A stretch of 48,985 nucleotides of DNA, taken from an uncultured Brevinema sp. (GTDB lineage: Bacteria > Spirochaetota > Brevinematia > Brevinematales > Brevinemataceae). The stretch is from positions 1 to 48,985 of the forward strand of contig CAMQSH010000002.1 in assembly GCA_947036575.1 (NCBI GenBank), given 5' to 3'. A model generated the notes under the pieces. That model worked only from the letters and a program-made list of their open reading frames with translations. It did not search any database and was not told the origin of the DNA. This document shows positions 32,558 to 41,989 of the stretch, piece after piece (position 1 is the first letter of the stretch; each line of letters begins with the position of its first letter). The translations under genes were made by a program, and so were the position numbers.

Positions 32558-32782
32558 AAATATCATTAATATTTTTCCTTTTTTATTTAAAAAAGAGGTA
32601 CTTCTTTATAATAAAAAAACCTCCCAAACTCTCTGTTAGAGAAGAATGAGAGGTTTACCTCAATTTTACAGGTTTTATTTAGATAAACAAATGTCACTAT
32701 CAAGCCTAAAACTTACATCACTAGTTATAGTAAAATACCTGATTTAATTTTGATTATATAGTAAGTAGATTTTAACAAGATA

Positions 32783-33886
32783 TTAATTCATTTCTTGTTT
32801 TCTAGTTTTGTCTATTAATTGTTGATGATATACAACTTTTTCATCTAACATGTTAAGCCATGGTTCTATTTCTGATCCATATTCAGCGACTAAAAAACTA
32901 CGAACATCTTTTGTAGCATCTCTAAACATTGTTAACTCTTCTTCAGATGGTGTATAGATTGTACCACCTTTTCTACGAAATTCTTCAAAAGCAGATACTT
33001 GAGCTAATTTAGGATAAGCGTTTAACCAAACTCTCATATCTTCAAAAGAATCTACTACTATTTTGCGAAGATCTTTTGGCATAGAATCTAATTTATCAGT
33101 ATTGATAAACCAAAATGCTGCTAGATAAGAATGATTGTCTAAGACATAATATTTTAAACTTTCATGTAGTTTTGCATTAACAATATCAACAATACTTAAA
33201 TTAGCTCCATCAACAACTCCTGTTGAAAGTGAAGTATATACTTCTGCATAAGGCATAGCTGTAGGAGATCCACCTAAGGCTGTTACTAAGTTTTGTTGAA
33301 CTTTTGCAGGAACAGTACGGATTTTTAATCCTTTAATATCATTGGGGGTTGTTACTTGTTTTTTAGTAGTAGCAAAATTTCTCCAGCCACCACTGGATGC
33401 AATCATCATTAATTTAAGTTTAGGTTGAATTTTTAAAATGTCTTGACGCATTTCGTTAATAAATGCATCATCTCCATAAATTGCTTCTGCCATACGATCA
33501 TCTGGAAAAATATAAGGTAAATCAAAAATAGATGCTGGAGCCCAAAATGTTGATAAATCTCCAGTTACTTTAAAAAAATCTAAAGTTCCATTGATTAAAC
33601 CTGTTACACCTTCTTTTCCACTAGCTGCTAATTGTCCATTAGGGTAAATTTTTACACCAATACGACCATTTGATTTGTTTTCAACAGCAGCTTTAAATAC
33701 TAAAGATGCTAAATGATTGTATCCATCTATGTTGTGATCATGAGATGTTGTCAAGATAAACTCTGCATTTTTAGGCACTTCTAAATATCCAAGACTATTG
33801 GATGTTGAAACGGCGCTTTTATTTTTATTTACTGTTGTACCACAAGATATCAATATAAATAAACAAATAATACTTATTTTTTTCAT
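32783..33886 (-). CDS. TRAP transporter substrate-binding protein (DctP family)
   Basis: Lipobox FILISCGT; NGRIGVKIYPNGQLAASGKEGVTGLINGTLDF, GLKIRTVPAKVQQNLVTALGGSPTAMPYAEVYTSLSTGVVDG. Confidence 0.93.
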   Translation of the reverse strand: MKKISIICLFILISCGTTVNKNKSAVSTSNSLGYLEVPKNAEFILTTSHDHNIDGYNHLASLVFKAAVENKSNGRIGVKIYPNGQLAASGKEGVTGLINGTLDFFKVTGDLSTFWAPASIFDLPYIFPDDRMAEAIYGDDAFINEMRQDILKIQPKLKLMMIASSGGWRNFATTKKQVTTPNDIKGLKIRTVPAKVQQNLVTALGGSPTAMPYAEVYTSLSTGVVDGANLSIVDIVNAKLHESLKYYVLDNHSYLAAFWFINTDKLDSMPKDLRKIVVDSFEDMRVWLNAYPKLAQVSAFEEFRRKGGTIYTPSEEELTMFRDATKDVRSFLVAEYGSEIEPWLNMLDEKVVYHQQLIDKTRKQEMN

Positions 33887-33911
33887 TGTATTCTCCTAAA
33901 GAATATTAGAT

Positions 33912-34598
33912 CTACTTAGTGCTTGTATCTGTTCCATCCCAAGCATTAGTGAAAATGTTGAGTCCTTTGTCAGTAAAAGGATGTAACATAGATTCTTCAT
34001 AAACTGCTAGTCCACAAGTAACAGCATCTGCTCCACTACGGAAAGCATGAGCAATTTGTGCTCCACTACGTAATGCTGCTACTAAAACTTGTGTTTGTGA
34101 ACCACTATTTGCATAAGTTTCGACGATACCTTCAATATAGTCTCTTGTATCTTCTCCATTAGCTTCTTTCCATCCAACAAAAGGGGATACAAATAAAGAT
34201 CCAGCATGTGCTGCATAAAGAGATTGAGCAACAGAAAATACTAGTGTTAAATTAGTACGAATATCCATTTCTTCTAATTTGTGTGCTGCCTCAATTCCTG
34301 CATAAGTACAAGGGAGTTTGATGACAAATAATTTTGACATATCAGCAAGGGATTTTCCCATATCTATCATATCTTGAGCTTTATTAAAGTGAGGATTTAC
34401 TTCAACAGAAATAGGAAAATCTTCCCATGATTTAAATCCTTGTTTTTCTGCCCAAGTATAAATCTCCTTAATTACGGAATAAAAAGGCTTTCCACTTAAT
34501 TCGATATGTCTAGGATTTGTTGTAATCCCGTCTATTCTGAATAACTCATACGCTTTTTGGATTTCATCCATTTTAGCACTATCTAAGAAAAATTTCAT
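33912..34598 (-). CDS. Transaldolase / fructose-6-P aldolase family; predicted 6-deoxy-6-sulfofructose transaldolase
   Basis: MKFFLDSAKMDEI..DGITTNPRHIELSGK, Schiff-base lysine FVIKLPCT; start at 34598 since the RBS (ggaggg) lies inside the track N-terminus. Specific function inferred from neighbours. Confidence 0.85.
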   Translation of the reverse strand: MKFFLDSAKMDEIQKAYELFRIDGITTNPRHIELSGKPFYSVIKEIYTWAEKQGFKSWEDFPISVEVNPHFNKAQDMIDMGKSLADMSKLFVIKLPCTYAGIEAAHKLEEMDIRTNLTLVFSVAQSLYAAHAGSLFVSPFVGWKEANGEDTRDYIEGIVETYANSGSQTQVLVAALRSGAQIAHAFRSGADAVTCGLAVYEESMLHPFTDKGLNIFTNAWDGTDTSTK

Positions 34599-34662
34599 TT
34601 TTCCCTCCATATATTATATATTTTACCTATTTCTAATAGTTCATAAATTTTTTAATTTTTAT

Positions 34663-35727
34663 TTATACCAAAGGTGTCGTCACAGTAACGCCATTGTACG
34701 TTAAGGTAGGGTATCCCCCTGTTATGGTTAACATCTTTATTTCGCCTTGAGTAACGAGTACCGTTTCTTCTGATTTGGATCCAATTAAGGTTGGATTCCA
34801 TGCAATAAGTTGATTTTCTAGCAATGTTTCATTGAGATTAGGACGCAAGATCCACTCCCTTGATTCAAATCCAATAGCTCCACCTTGATGGTGATTCAAA
34901 TACTCCTGTTCAAAATTATGGTTTTTATATGAGTGAAGCATATTGTTCCACAAATCTTTACTATGAGTACCTAGTTTAGAGGCTGCTATCATATCAGCAT
35001 TGATCTTAGCAACAGCTTGATTTTGTAGTTTCTCTTGAGCTGTTTCTGCTCGGAAATATCGGATACGACTAGCTGCTATCATTACACCTTTATATAGAGA
35101 GCAAATAACTACCATTACTTTATCTTTAACAAACTTATTAGTTGCTAAGGGATGTCTATAATTATTAAGATTTTCATCTCCAGCAACTAATAACACAGGT
35201 AATGCTATTCCTTCTTTTTCAAAAAGATATCGTACCTCAGCTTGAATTTGGATTTCAGACATGCCTGATTTTAAATTTTTTAAGCAATTTTCTAGAAATT
35301 CAGCCGAACGTTTAGATAGAAGGGTAGCTATTTCAACTTGTGTTGGATTAAGCTGATAACGGAGTTTTTTTATACTTCCAAAATCTTCTATAGCACCAGC
35401 AAGATTAAAATCACTAACAACTTTTTTGTCTGTTATAAGTTTTTGTAGGTTAGGACCAGGACCCTCTACCCATGAAAAACTTTTTACAGGGAATTTTTCT
35501 TCAAATATTTCATAAGAAATACGTTTTTGTTCATTGTTACTACAATACGCAAAAGCATCATCTTTTGTGACCCAAATAAAGCCTAAGCCTATATCTGTAT
35601 AAAAATTCATAGAGCTTTCACCACCAGAAAACCACGCAAAAGAACTTCGACGTCCTAATAACATTCCATCTAAATCATTTTTAGCTAAATATTTTCTGAT
35701 TTTTTCACATGCAAATTCTACTAACAT
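34663..35727 (-). CDS. M24 (pita-bread fold) family protein lacking canonical metal ligands
   Basis: Prolidase-like layout with NHHQGGAIGFESREW and SEETVLVT, but the usual IDAG...SDITR is VICSLYKGVMIAASRIR and IEPG is WNPT. Confidence 0.8.
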   Translation of the reverse strand: MLVEFACEKIRKYLAKNDLDGMLLGRRSSFAWFSGGESSMNFYTDIGLGFIWVTKDDAFAYCSNNEQKRISYEIFEEKFPVKSFSWVEGPGPNLQKLITDKKVVSDFNLAGAIEDFGSIKKLRYQLNPTQVEIATLLSKRSAEFLENCLKNLKSGMSEIQIQAEVRYLFEKEGIALPVLLVAGDENLNNYRHPLATNKFVKDKVMVVICSLYKGVMIAASRIRYFRAETAQEKLQNQAVAKINADMIAASKLGTHSKDLWNNMLHSYKNHNFEQEYLNHHQGGAIGFESREWILRPNLNETLLENQLIAWNPTLIGSKSEETVLVTQGEIKMLTITGGYPTLTYNGVTVTTPLV

Positions 35728-35735
35728 AGGTACTC

Positions 35736-37727
35736 CTACAAATCTTTTAATGATTTGAATTTTTCTAAAAATAGGGAAGATTTTTTGATGAATACAGGTA
35801 TTTTACCCAAAGGTGCATCTACTGTTACTGTTTGACCGCCTGTGTATTCTTTCCCAGACCATAAATGAATCCATGTATCTTTAGGAAGATAAACATCCCA
35901 CTCTTTTATGTTTTCTTGCCACACAGGAGCTACCAAAATATCAGCACCTAATAAGTACTCATAATCTTGTGTATATGCTTGCTTATCTTGTGGATACTCA
36001 AAAAATAAAGGTCTCATCAAAGGATATCCTTTTTCAGCAGCTTCTTTAATATAAAAATCTTTATATTTGCTTAATGCTTTAAAAACACGAACCATTCTTC
36101 CTAAGAAAGTCATCTGATAAGAGCTTTCATAAAGTTGAATATTTTCTATAGGTCTATTGGTTTCATGAGATCTCATCATACTGGTAAAAGCACAGAATTC
36201 TGTCCAACGAAGGTTTAATTCTACCGTACGTACATTTCCAAATAATGAGGTATATCCACCCAAATCACTATGATGAAAGGCGAATCCACTCACTCCTGAA
36301 GAAAGGGCTGCTGGTATAACACTTGCTAGTCCATCATCTTTAGAAAAATCAACAGATTGATCTCCAGCCCATAAAATAGGGCAATATTTTTGAGTAAAGG
36401 ATCCTGCTGCTCTCATAAAAATACAGGCATCACCTCTTTTATTTCGTGAACGAAGTGCTATATCATTGACTTCAGCCCATAAGGTTGGCCATTCATTATG
36501 TAATTTCATAGCATCACCATTTGCAAGCACACAATCTGTTGGTAGATATTCACCAAAATCTGCCATCCAACCTTCAAGTCCTATATCCAACATTTCTTGT
36601 CCAAGAATTCTTTCTGCAAACCATTCTTGAACTTCTTTAATAGTAAAATCTGGAATACCACAGTAGAATTCACCAAAGTCTACTTCGTAAACTTCGCCAT
36701 CTTTATTTTTGGCTAGATAGCCTAGTTTTTTAGCTTCTGCAAATAAAGGACCATCTATAGCTAAATAACAATTAGAATATCCTAAAAATTTGATTCCTTG
36801 TTTCTGTAAGCCTGTAACTCTGTTTTTGAAGTCAGGATAACGTTTTGAATCATGTTGCCAATCCCACATAAGCCGTTGACCAAAACTAGTCATACGAATA
36901 CCTTCCCAGTCTTGTACCCATACAGAATTAACATCAACACCATGTTCTTGTAAATCTTTTATTTTACTATCTATCTTATCCCATCCACCTTGAATACCAA
37001 GCATAAATCCTTCGTTGAGCCATTTTGGTAAGGTTTCTTGTCTGCCAATAAAACTGGTAAATTGTTCTATTAATGAGTAGTAAGTATCTCCCGCCCAAAA
37101 TAAAATTCTCTTAGGAACTTCCCAAATATGAACTTCATTAAAATTAGGATCTCTAAAATCAAATTCCGCATAAGAAAAGGAATCTGCGAATAAGTAATAT
37201 TTTTGATTAGACATATAAGAAGCTTGAGGATAGTTTGTAGTCCAATAATCACCACCAGACATTCCTGTTGAATCTGATTGCCAGGTAATATAAGTATCTT
37301 TATTACGACCTACACCAGGCTCGGAGCTCCAAATAGGAAACAATTTTCCTCGAAGATTGAAATGACTCATCTGTTCTCCAAGACCATATAGATGTTCTTG
37401 TTTTGTTGCAGATATTCTTGCCCAAAAACGAGAATATTGACGAGGTGTTGAAAAATTCCAACTAATAGCCGTACCTTCTCTACCAAAACTCAAGAGTAAT
37501 TCATCATCTCCATAATAAAATCTAAAATCATCACCTTTTTGCTCTACATGGCGAAGGGGGGTTTTTTCATCAGTTCTATCTGTAATTTTAAAATTACCTC
37601 TATACATTTTAACTTCTTCTGTTCCTTCTCCAACAAAAAAAGTAGGATTTTCTGGGCTATGATCTAAAACTAATATACTTCCTATCCAGATTTTAAGATT
37701 GTTATTGTTTAATTCTGATTTTAACAT
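35736..37727 (-). CDS. GH31 sulfoquinovosidase (YihQ-like)
   Basis: WVQDWEGIRMTSFGQRLMWDW (compare YihQ QDWSGIRMTSFGKRVMWNW), GWMADFGEYLPTD, ILWAGDQSVDFSKDDGLASVIPAALSSGVSGFAFHHSDLGGYT. Confidence 0.9.
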   Translation of the reverse strand: MLKSELNNNNLKIWIGSILVLDHSPENPTFFVGEGTEEVKMYRGNFKITDRTDEKTPLRHVEQKGDDFRFYYGDDELLLSFGREGTAISWNFSTPRQYSRFWARISATKQEHLYGLGEQMSHFNLRGKLFPIWSSEPGVGRNKDTYITWQSDSTGMSGGDYWTTNYPQASYMSNQKYYLFADSFSYAEFDFRDPNFNEVHIWEVPKRILFWAGDTYYSLIEQFTSFIGRQETLPKWLNEGFMLGIQGGWDKIDSKIKDLQEHGVDVNSVWVQDWEGIRMTSFGQRLMWDWQHDSKRYPDFKNRVTGLQKQGIKFLGYSNCYLAIDGPLFAEAKKLGYLAKNKDGEVYEVDFGEFYCGIPDFTIKEVQEWFAERILGQEMLDIGLEGWMADFGEYLPTDCVLANGDAMKLHNEWPTLWAEVNDIALRSRNKRGDACIFMRAAGSFTQKYCPILWAGDQSVDFSKDDGLASVIPAALSSGVSGFAFHHSDLGGYTSLFGNVRTVELNLRWTEFCAFTSMMRSHETNRPIENIQLYESSYQMTFLGRMVRVFKALSKYKDFYIKEAAEKGYPLMRPLFFEYPQDKQAYTQDYEYLLGADILVAPVWQENIKEWDVYLPKDTWIHLWSGKEYTGGQTVTVDAPLGKIPVFIKKSSLFLEKFKSLKDL

Positions 37728-37742
37728 ATTTCACATCCTATA

Positions 37743-39068
37743 TTAACGGTCAGCAATAATAACGGACCATTTATTAATTTTGGCAAATAATTTAAATGTT
37801 TTTGTTTGATCTCCATAAACTAGAGAAATATGATGAGCTAAACCATTCATAATAAGAGTGTCAAATACTTTGTCTGCTCCATTCTCAAATTTAGCTTTTA
37901 AGAAAGTTCCTTTGAGTAATTTTTCCATAGGAAGGACTGTTCCTTTTTCCATAAAGATACGAGTTTCACCAAGAGAGGTGTCAATTCTAAAAGAACTAAA
38001 ATCACCAGTTTTATGAACAAATCCTGCAGTCACACCTCTTCCTCCAGCAAAGAAGGTATCTAATGACTTAGGGCTTTTACCATCGGATAAGGTGTAAGGA
38101 GCATCTCCACCATGCCATAATAATGCTGTATTATCATCGAAAATTTGTGAAAAATCGGCACAAAAAGGGTCTTCAGCCCCAGCAATTTTATTAAGATACA
38201 TTGTTAAGGCAATTTGTGTATCCCCTTCAGGAGCCATGATATATCCTTTAGTTTGAAGTAAGGACATTACCGCACATGGACTTACGCCATAAGCTGGTCC
38301 AAATTCTGGCCAATTACGAACAGTAACCACTTTAAGATTATTAGTATCCATAAATTTTTTAGCACTAGCTGCTAATTTTGAGATAAGATACATTTGATCT
38401 TCAGACATTTCTGAAATATCTTCAAATATTGTTGTAAACTCTTTTTTAAACTCAGCTATTTCTGAGTCAGAGACTTCTTGTCCGTAGAAACTTTCTAAAG
38501 TATAATGTTCTAACATAACTCCAGAAGATTGCAAAAATGGAAGCTCATCAATAGCAAGATCATAAAATCCTTGAGCTCTAGCACCAACCATACCTATTGT
38601 CAAGCCTTTCATAGCTCTACACATGCGAATGGCATCAATCCAATGGGGATCAACGGTATCACTAATACTGTAAGAGAAATTTTTAATGCCCATTTTAGCA
38701 AGATTAGCTCCATCAAGGTGAAGTCCTACCATAGAATTATAACGAATTTTACCACCATTATAAGGTGCTTCTGGTAATGTCCATAGGTAGAGAGGTCTTT
38801 TAACTTTTTGTTCAATAATAAGTGCCAAGTGTCCTAGATGAAATGTTCCACTGCATAGGATCAAAGCATCGAGATTTTGTTCTGCAAAGTAATCTCCAGC
38901 CTTATGAGCATCTTCTGGTTCTATAACAGCTTCTGGATAAATAACAAATTCTACATTTTTATTTTTTTTGAGAAGTTCTAGTTTCTGATTGTATTCAGCC
39001 CAAGCAGATTCCCAATCAAAAGTTTTTCTTAAAAAACATACAACTCCAATTTTTGTAAATCCTTTCAT
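37743..39068 (-). CDS. L-fucose/L-arabinose isomerase-like protein; predicted sulfoquinovose isomerase
   Basis: N-terminal AlaDH-free Rossmann-like FucI/AraA layout (LDALILCSGTFHLGHLALIIEQKVKRPLYLWTLPEAP; GPAYGVSPCAVMSLLQTKGYIMAPEGD). Substrate from operon context. Confidence 0.75.
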   Translation of the reverse strand: MKGFTKIGVVCFLRKTFDWESAWAEYNQKLELLKKNKNVEFVIYPEAVIEPEDAHKAGDYFAEQNLDALILCSGTFHLGHLALIIEQKVKRPLYLWTLPEAPYNGGKIRYNSMVGLHLDGANLAKMGIKNFSYSISDTVDPHWIDAIRMCRAMKGLTIGMVGARAQGFYDLAIDELPFLQSSGVMLEHYTLESFYGQEVSDSEIAEFKKEFTTIFEDISEMSEDQMYLISKLAASAKKFMDTNNLKVVTVRNWPEFGPAYGVSPCAVMSLLQTKGYIMAPEGDTQIALTMYLNKIAGAEDPFCADFSQIFDDNTALLWHGGDAPYTLSDGKSPKSLDTFFAGGRGVTAGFVHKTGDFSSFRIDTSLGETRIFMEKGTVLPMEKLLKGTFLKAKFENGADKVFDTLIMNGLAHHISLVYGDQTKTFKLFAKINKWSVIIADR

Positions 39069-39079
39069 TTTTTAACTCC

Positions 39080-39946
39080 TTATTCTGCTAGATCTTTTAC
39101 AGCTTTGTAAGTTGCTGAGAAATCTTCTTTACCAAGATTCATTTTTAGAGAATGATCGTAAACTTTTTTTGTTACATTTATTCCTGATAATTTTAGTCCG
39201 TATTCTTTAGCAAGCTTTTCAACGATATAAACATCTTTGTGCATATTTTCAACAGAAAAAGCTGTTGCATAAGTATTATCAGCAATGTTTCTATATTTAC
39301 CTGAAAGATAGAAATTTTGACCACCACCATAAGAAATTGCTTTATCAAAAGTTTCTGGATCTATTCCAGCTTTTTGAGCCAATAATATCATCTCATTTAC
39401 ACCATTTTGAATTTGAGAAACAAGATTGTTATGACAAGCTTTCATAACAAGACCTGCTCCATTAGTACCTAAATGAATAACATTGTTACCCATGCAAAGA
39501 AGAAGATCTTTGATTTTTTCAAAAGCTTCTTTATCTCCACCAGCATAGATACCTAAAGTCCCTTCAATGGCAGCAGCTTTGGATTTAACAAGAGGACAAT
39601 CTAAGAATACTGCTCCAGTACTAGCTATTTCTTTAGAAACTTCTACAGAAACAGAAGGATCGATAGTACTCATATCTATCCAAACTTTTCCTTTAGTAAA
39701 GGATGATTTGATCTCTTTACAAAGTTCTTGGACATGCTCACTTTTAGGAATAATAGAAAAAATTACATCAGATTTTTCTACCACTTCCGTTGCTGATTTT
39801 GCTACACTAGCGCCTTCTTTTTTTAATACGTCCATTTGTAGAGCATTACGATCAAATACTAAAATAGTATCATTTTGTCTTTTTTTAAGTAAATTTTTAG
39901 ACATGGGCTCACCCATGATTCCTAATCCTATAAATCCAATAGTCAT
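39080..39946 (-). CDS. Beta-hydroxyacid dehydrogenase (HIBADH/YihU family); predicted 3-sulfolactaldehyde reductase
   Basis: IGFIGLGIMGEPMSKNLL, IDMSTIDPSVS, DCPLVKSKAAAIEGTLGIYAGG, KACHNNLV. Confidence 0.85.
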   Translation of the reverse strand: MTIGFIGLGIMGEPMSKNLLKKRQNDTILVFDRNALQMDVLKKEGASVAKSATEVVEKSDVIFSIIPKSEHVQELCKEIKSSFTKGKVWIDMSTIDPSVSVEVSKEIASTGAVFLDCPLVKSKAAAIEGTLGIYAGGDKEAFEKIKDLLLCMGNNVIHLGTNGAGLVMKACHNNLVSQIQNGVNEMILLAQKAGIDPETFDKAISYGGGQNFYLSGKYRNIADNTYATAFSVENMHKDVYIVEKLAKEYGLKLSGINVTKKVYDHSLKMNLGKEDFSATYKAVKDLAE

Positions 39947-39965
39947 ATTTTCCTCCTACAGAACA

Positions 39966-40691
39966 TTAAATTAATTGATTCACAATTGTCATAATACCAC
40001 CCATGAGTAGTATTATATTTAAAATATAATCGAATACACGTTTTGATATTTTAGATGCCAATACATTACCATACCATACAGCTATAATTAAAAAAGGAAG
40101 ATTCCATAATATCAATGTATTGACTTCTGATGTAAATTGATTGGTCATTAAACTCTGAGTAATTGTTATACTATTTAGTACTAACCATAGCACAGAAAGA
40201 CTAGCTCTAAACTTATTTTTATCTGTTAGAACCATGCTAGCATAAATAACAATTAATGGTCCTCCAGAAACAAAAGCTCCTTGTAATATGCCTCCAATAA
40301 AAACTAAGATAAGTAAAACAATATTAGGAATTGTATTAAACTGAATCCCTTTTAAGCGAGCAAGTCCCATAAAACTTGCAAATAACATTACCACTCCTAA
40401 AGTAATTAACAATATACCTTGTGGAAGGTAAGTATAGAGATAAAATCCTAAGGGTAGTCCAATTCCTGAAAGAATCAAAATAATTTTTAAGATATCCCAA
40501 CGGATATATTTCCTTACGCATACTACTATAAATAAAGGTTGTAATGTACCCATGATAAGGAGTAGAGGCTTTGCAGCTTCTATACCAATTACAGGGATCA
40601 AAAAAGGCATTGCTAAAATCGTACATCCAAATCCTGTTAAAGCACTTAAAAAATGTGTTGCAAATACAACTGTAATAATTAAACCCAGCAT
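39966..40691 (-). CDS. TauE/SafE family sulfonate/sulfite exporter
   Basis: Polytopic; FLSALTGFGCTILAMPFLIPVIGIEAAKPLLLIMG and GGILQGAFVSGGPLIVIYAS; start adjusted to 40691. Confidence 0.85.
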   Translation of the reverse strand: MLGLIITVVFATHFLSALTGFGCTILAMPFLIPVIGIEAAKPLLLIMGTLQPLFIVVCVRKYIRWDILKIILILSGIGLPLGFYLYTYLPQGILLITLGVVMLFASFMGLARLKGIQFNTIPNIVLLILVFIGGILQGAFVSGGPLIVIYASMVLTDKNKFRASLSVLWLVLNSITITQSLMTNQFTSEVNTLILWNLPFLIIAVWYGNVLASKISKRVFDYILNIILLMGGIMTIVNQLI

Positions 40692-40693
40692 TA

Positions 40694-41977
40694 TTAAAAA
40701 CCTACCAAATGAGGAAGTAACAAGCATAAATCAGGGAAGAAGGTGATAATGAAAATTAATATTATCTCTAAAATGATAAATGGGATACACTCTTTAACAA
40801 CTTCTTGAAGGGGAACTTTGGAAATTTCTGAAGATAAAAATAACACTAAACCCATAGGAGGAGTTATCAACCCTATAGTAACATTAATACTCATTACAAT
40901 ACCAAAATGTAAAGGATCTATACCCATAGCCACTAAAGGTGGTGCTAAAATTGGAGCAAAAATCAAAATAGCAGGACCTGCATCTAAGAACATTCCTATA
41001 ATAAAAAGCATGATATTTACAAAGAAGAAAACAAGGTAAGGATTATCTCCAAAGGAAAACATTATTGAATTAACAACTTGTGAAATAGGAGATAAGGATA
41101 CCACAATAGCAAAACCAGCAGCAACAGCAACCATCAATAAGATAGCAGATGATCCAACAGCTACATCTCTAAAGAGTGGATAGATTTTTGTAATAGAAAT
41201 TGATTTGTAGATAAAGATAGAAACAATCAAAGCATACGCTACAGCTATTGCGGCAGCTTCAGTTGGGGTAAAAATACCACCATAGATACCACCTAAAATG
41301 ATAACAGGAGTGAGTAATGCTAAAAAGGAATGCTTTGCTTGGGCAATACGTTCTTTTACTGTAGCTTTTGGTTGTTGAAAATTAAAGCCTTTTTTAATAC
41401 ATAAAAAATAGTTAAGAACCATTAAACAAACAGAGAATAAAAGTCCTGGAATAATAGCACCTATAAACATAGCTCCTACAGATACGTTCATTGTGAAAGC
41501 GTAAATCAACATAATTCCACTAGGTGGGATAATTGGTCCTAAAACAGTTGCAGCAGCGGTTACGGCAGCAGCATAAGGACGAGAAAAGCCTTTTCTAGCC
41601 ATTTCTGGGATGAGCATGTTACCCACCGCAGATGTTGCAGCAACAGCAGAACCTGTTAGTGCTGAAAATAATGTTGCAGATAAAATAACCACATGTCCAA
41701 GAGATCCTTTGATATGCCCAACCATTACTTGAGAAAAATTAATAATTCTTTCTGTGATTTTTCCTTTCCCCATTACAGCACCAGCTAAAATAAAGAATGG
41801 TAATGCTAATAGTGTGAAATTCTCTAAAGAATTATTCATACGGGTAAATAAGGTTGCAATCATTTGAGAATTTCCAGACATTATAACTTCGACTAACGGT
41901 GCAACGGCAAGAGCAAAAAATACAGGAAGTCCTAATAACATTAAAACTAAAAATAATACAAAAAATAAAATTGTCAT
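40694..41977 (-). CDS. TRAP transporter large permease (DctM)
   Basis: LPFFILAGAVMGKGKITERIINFSQVMVGHIKGSLGHVVILSATLFSALTGSAVAATSAVG; PPSGIMLIYA. Confidence 0.95.
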   Translation of the reverse strand: MTILFFVLFLVLMLLGLPVFFALAVAPLVEVIMSGNSQMIATLFTRMNNSLENFTLLALPFFILAGAVMGKGKITERIINFSQVMVGHIKGSLGHVVILSATLFSALTGSAVAATSAVGNMLIPEMARKGFSRPYAAAVTAAATVLGPIIPPSGIMLIYAFTMNVSVGAMFIGAIIPGLLFSVCLMVLNYFLCIKKGFNFQQPKATVKERIAQAKHSFLALLTPVIILGGIYGGIFTPTEAAAIAVAYALIVSIFIYKSISITKIYPLFRDVAVGSSAILLMVAVAAGFAIVVSLSPISQVVNSIMFSFGDNPYLVFFFVNIMLFIIGMFLDAGPAILIFAPILAPPLVAMGIDPLHFGIVMSINVTIGLITPPMGLVLFLSSEISKVPLQEVVKECIPFIILEIILIFIITFFPDLCLLLPHLVGF

Positions 41978-41989
41978 ATAATATACCTC

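Noticed and set aside
32617-32656. AAACCTC...ACTCTC...GAGGTTT element, weakly similar to aaacctctcgactctccagctagagg at 19620
   Set aside because: Similarity is short and gapped, and both sit at 3' ends of genes, so ordinary terminator-like structures explain them.
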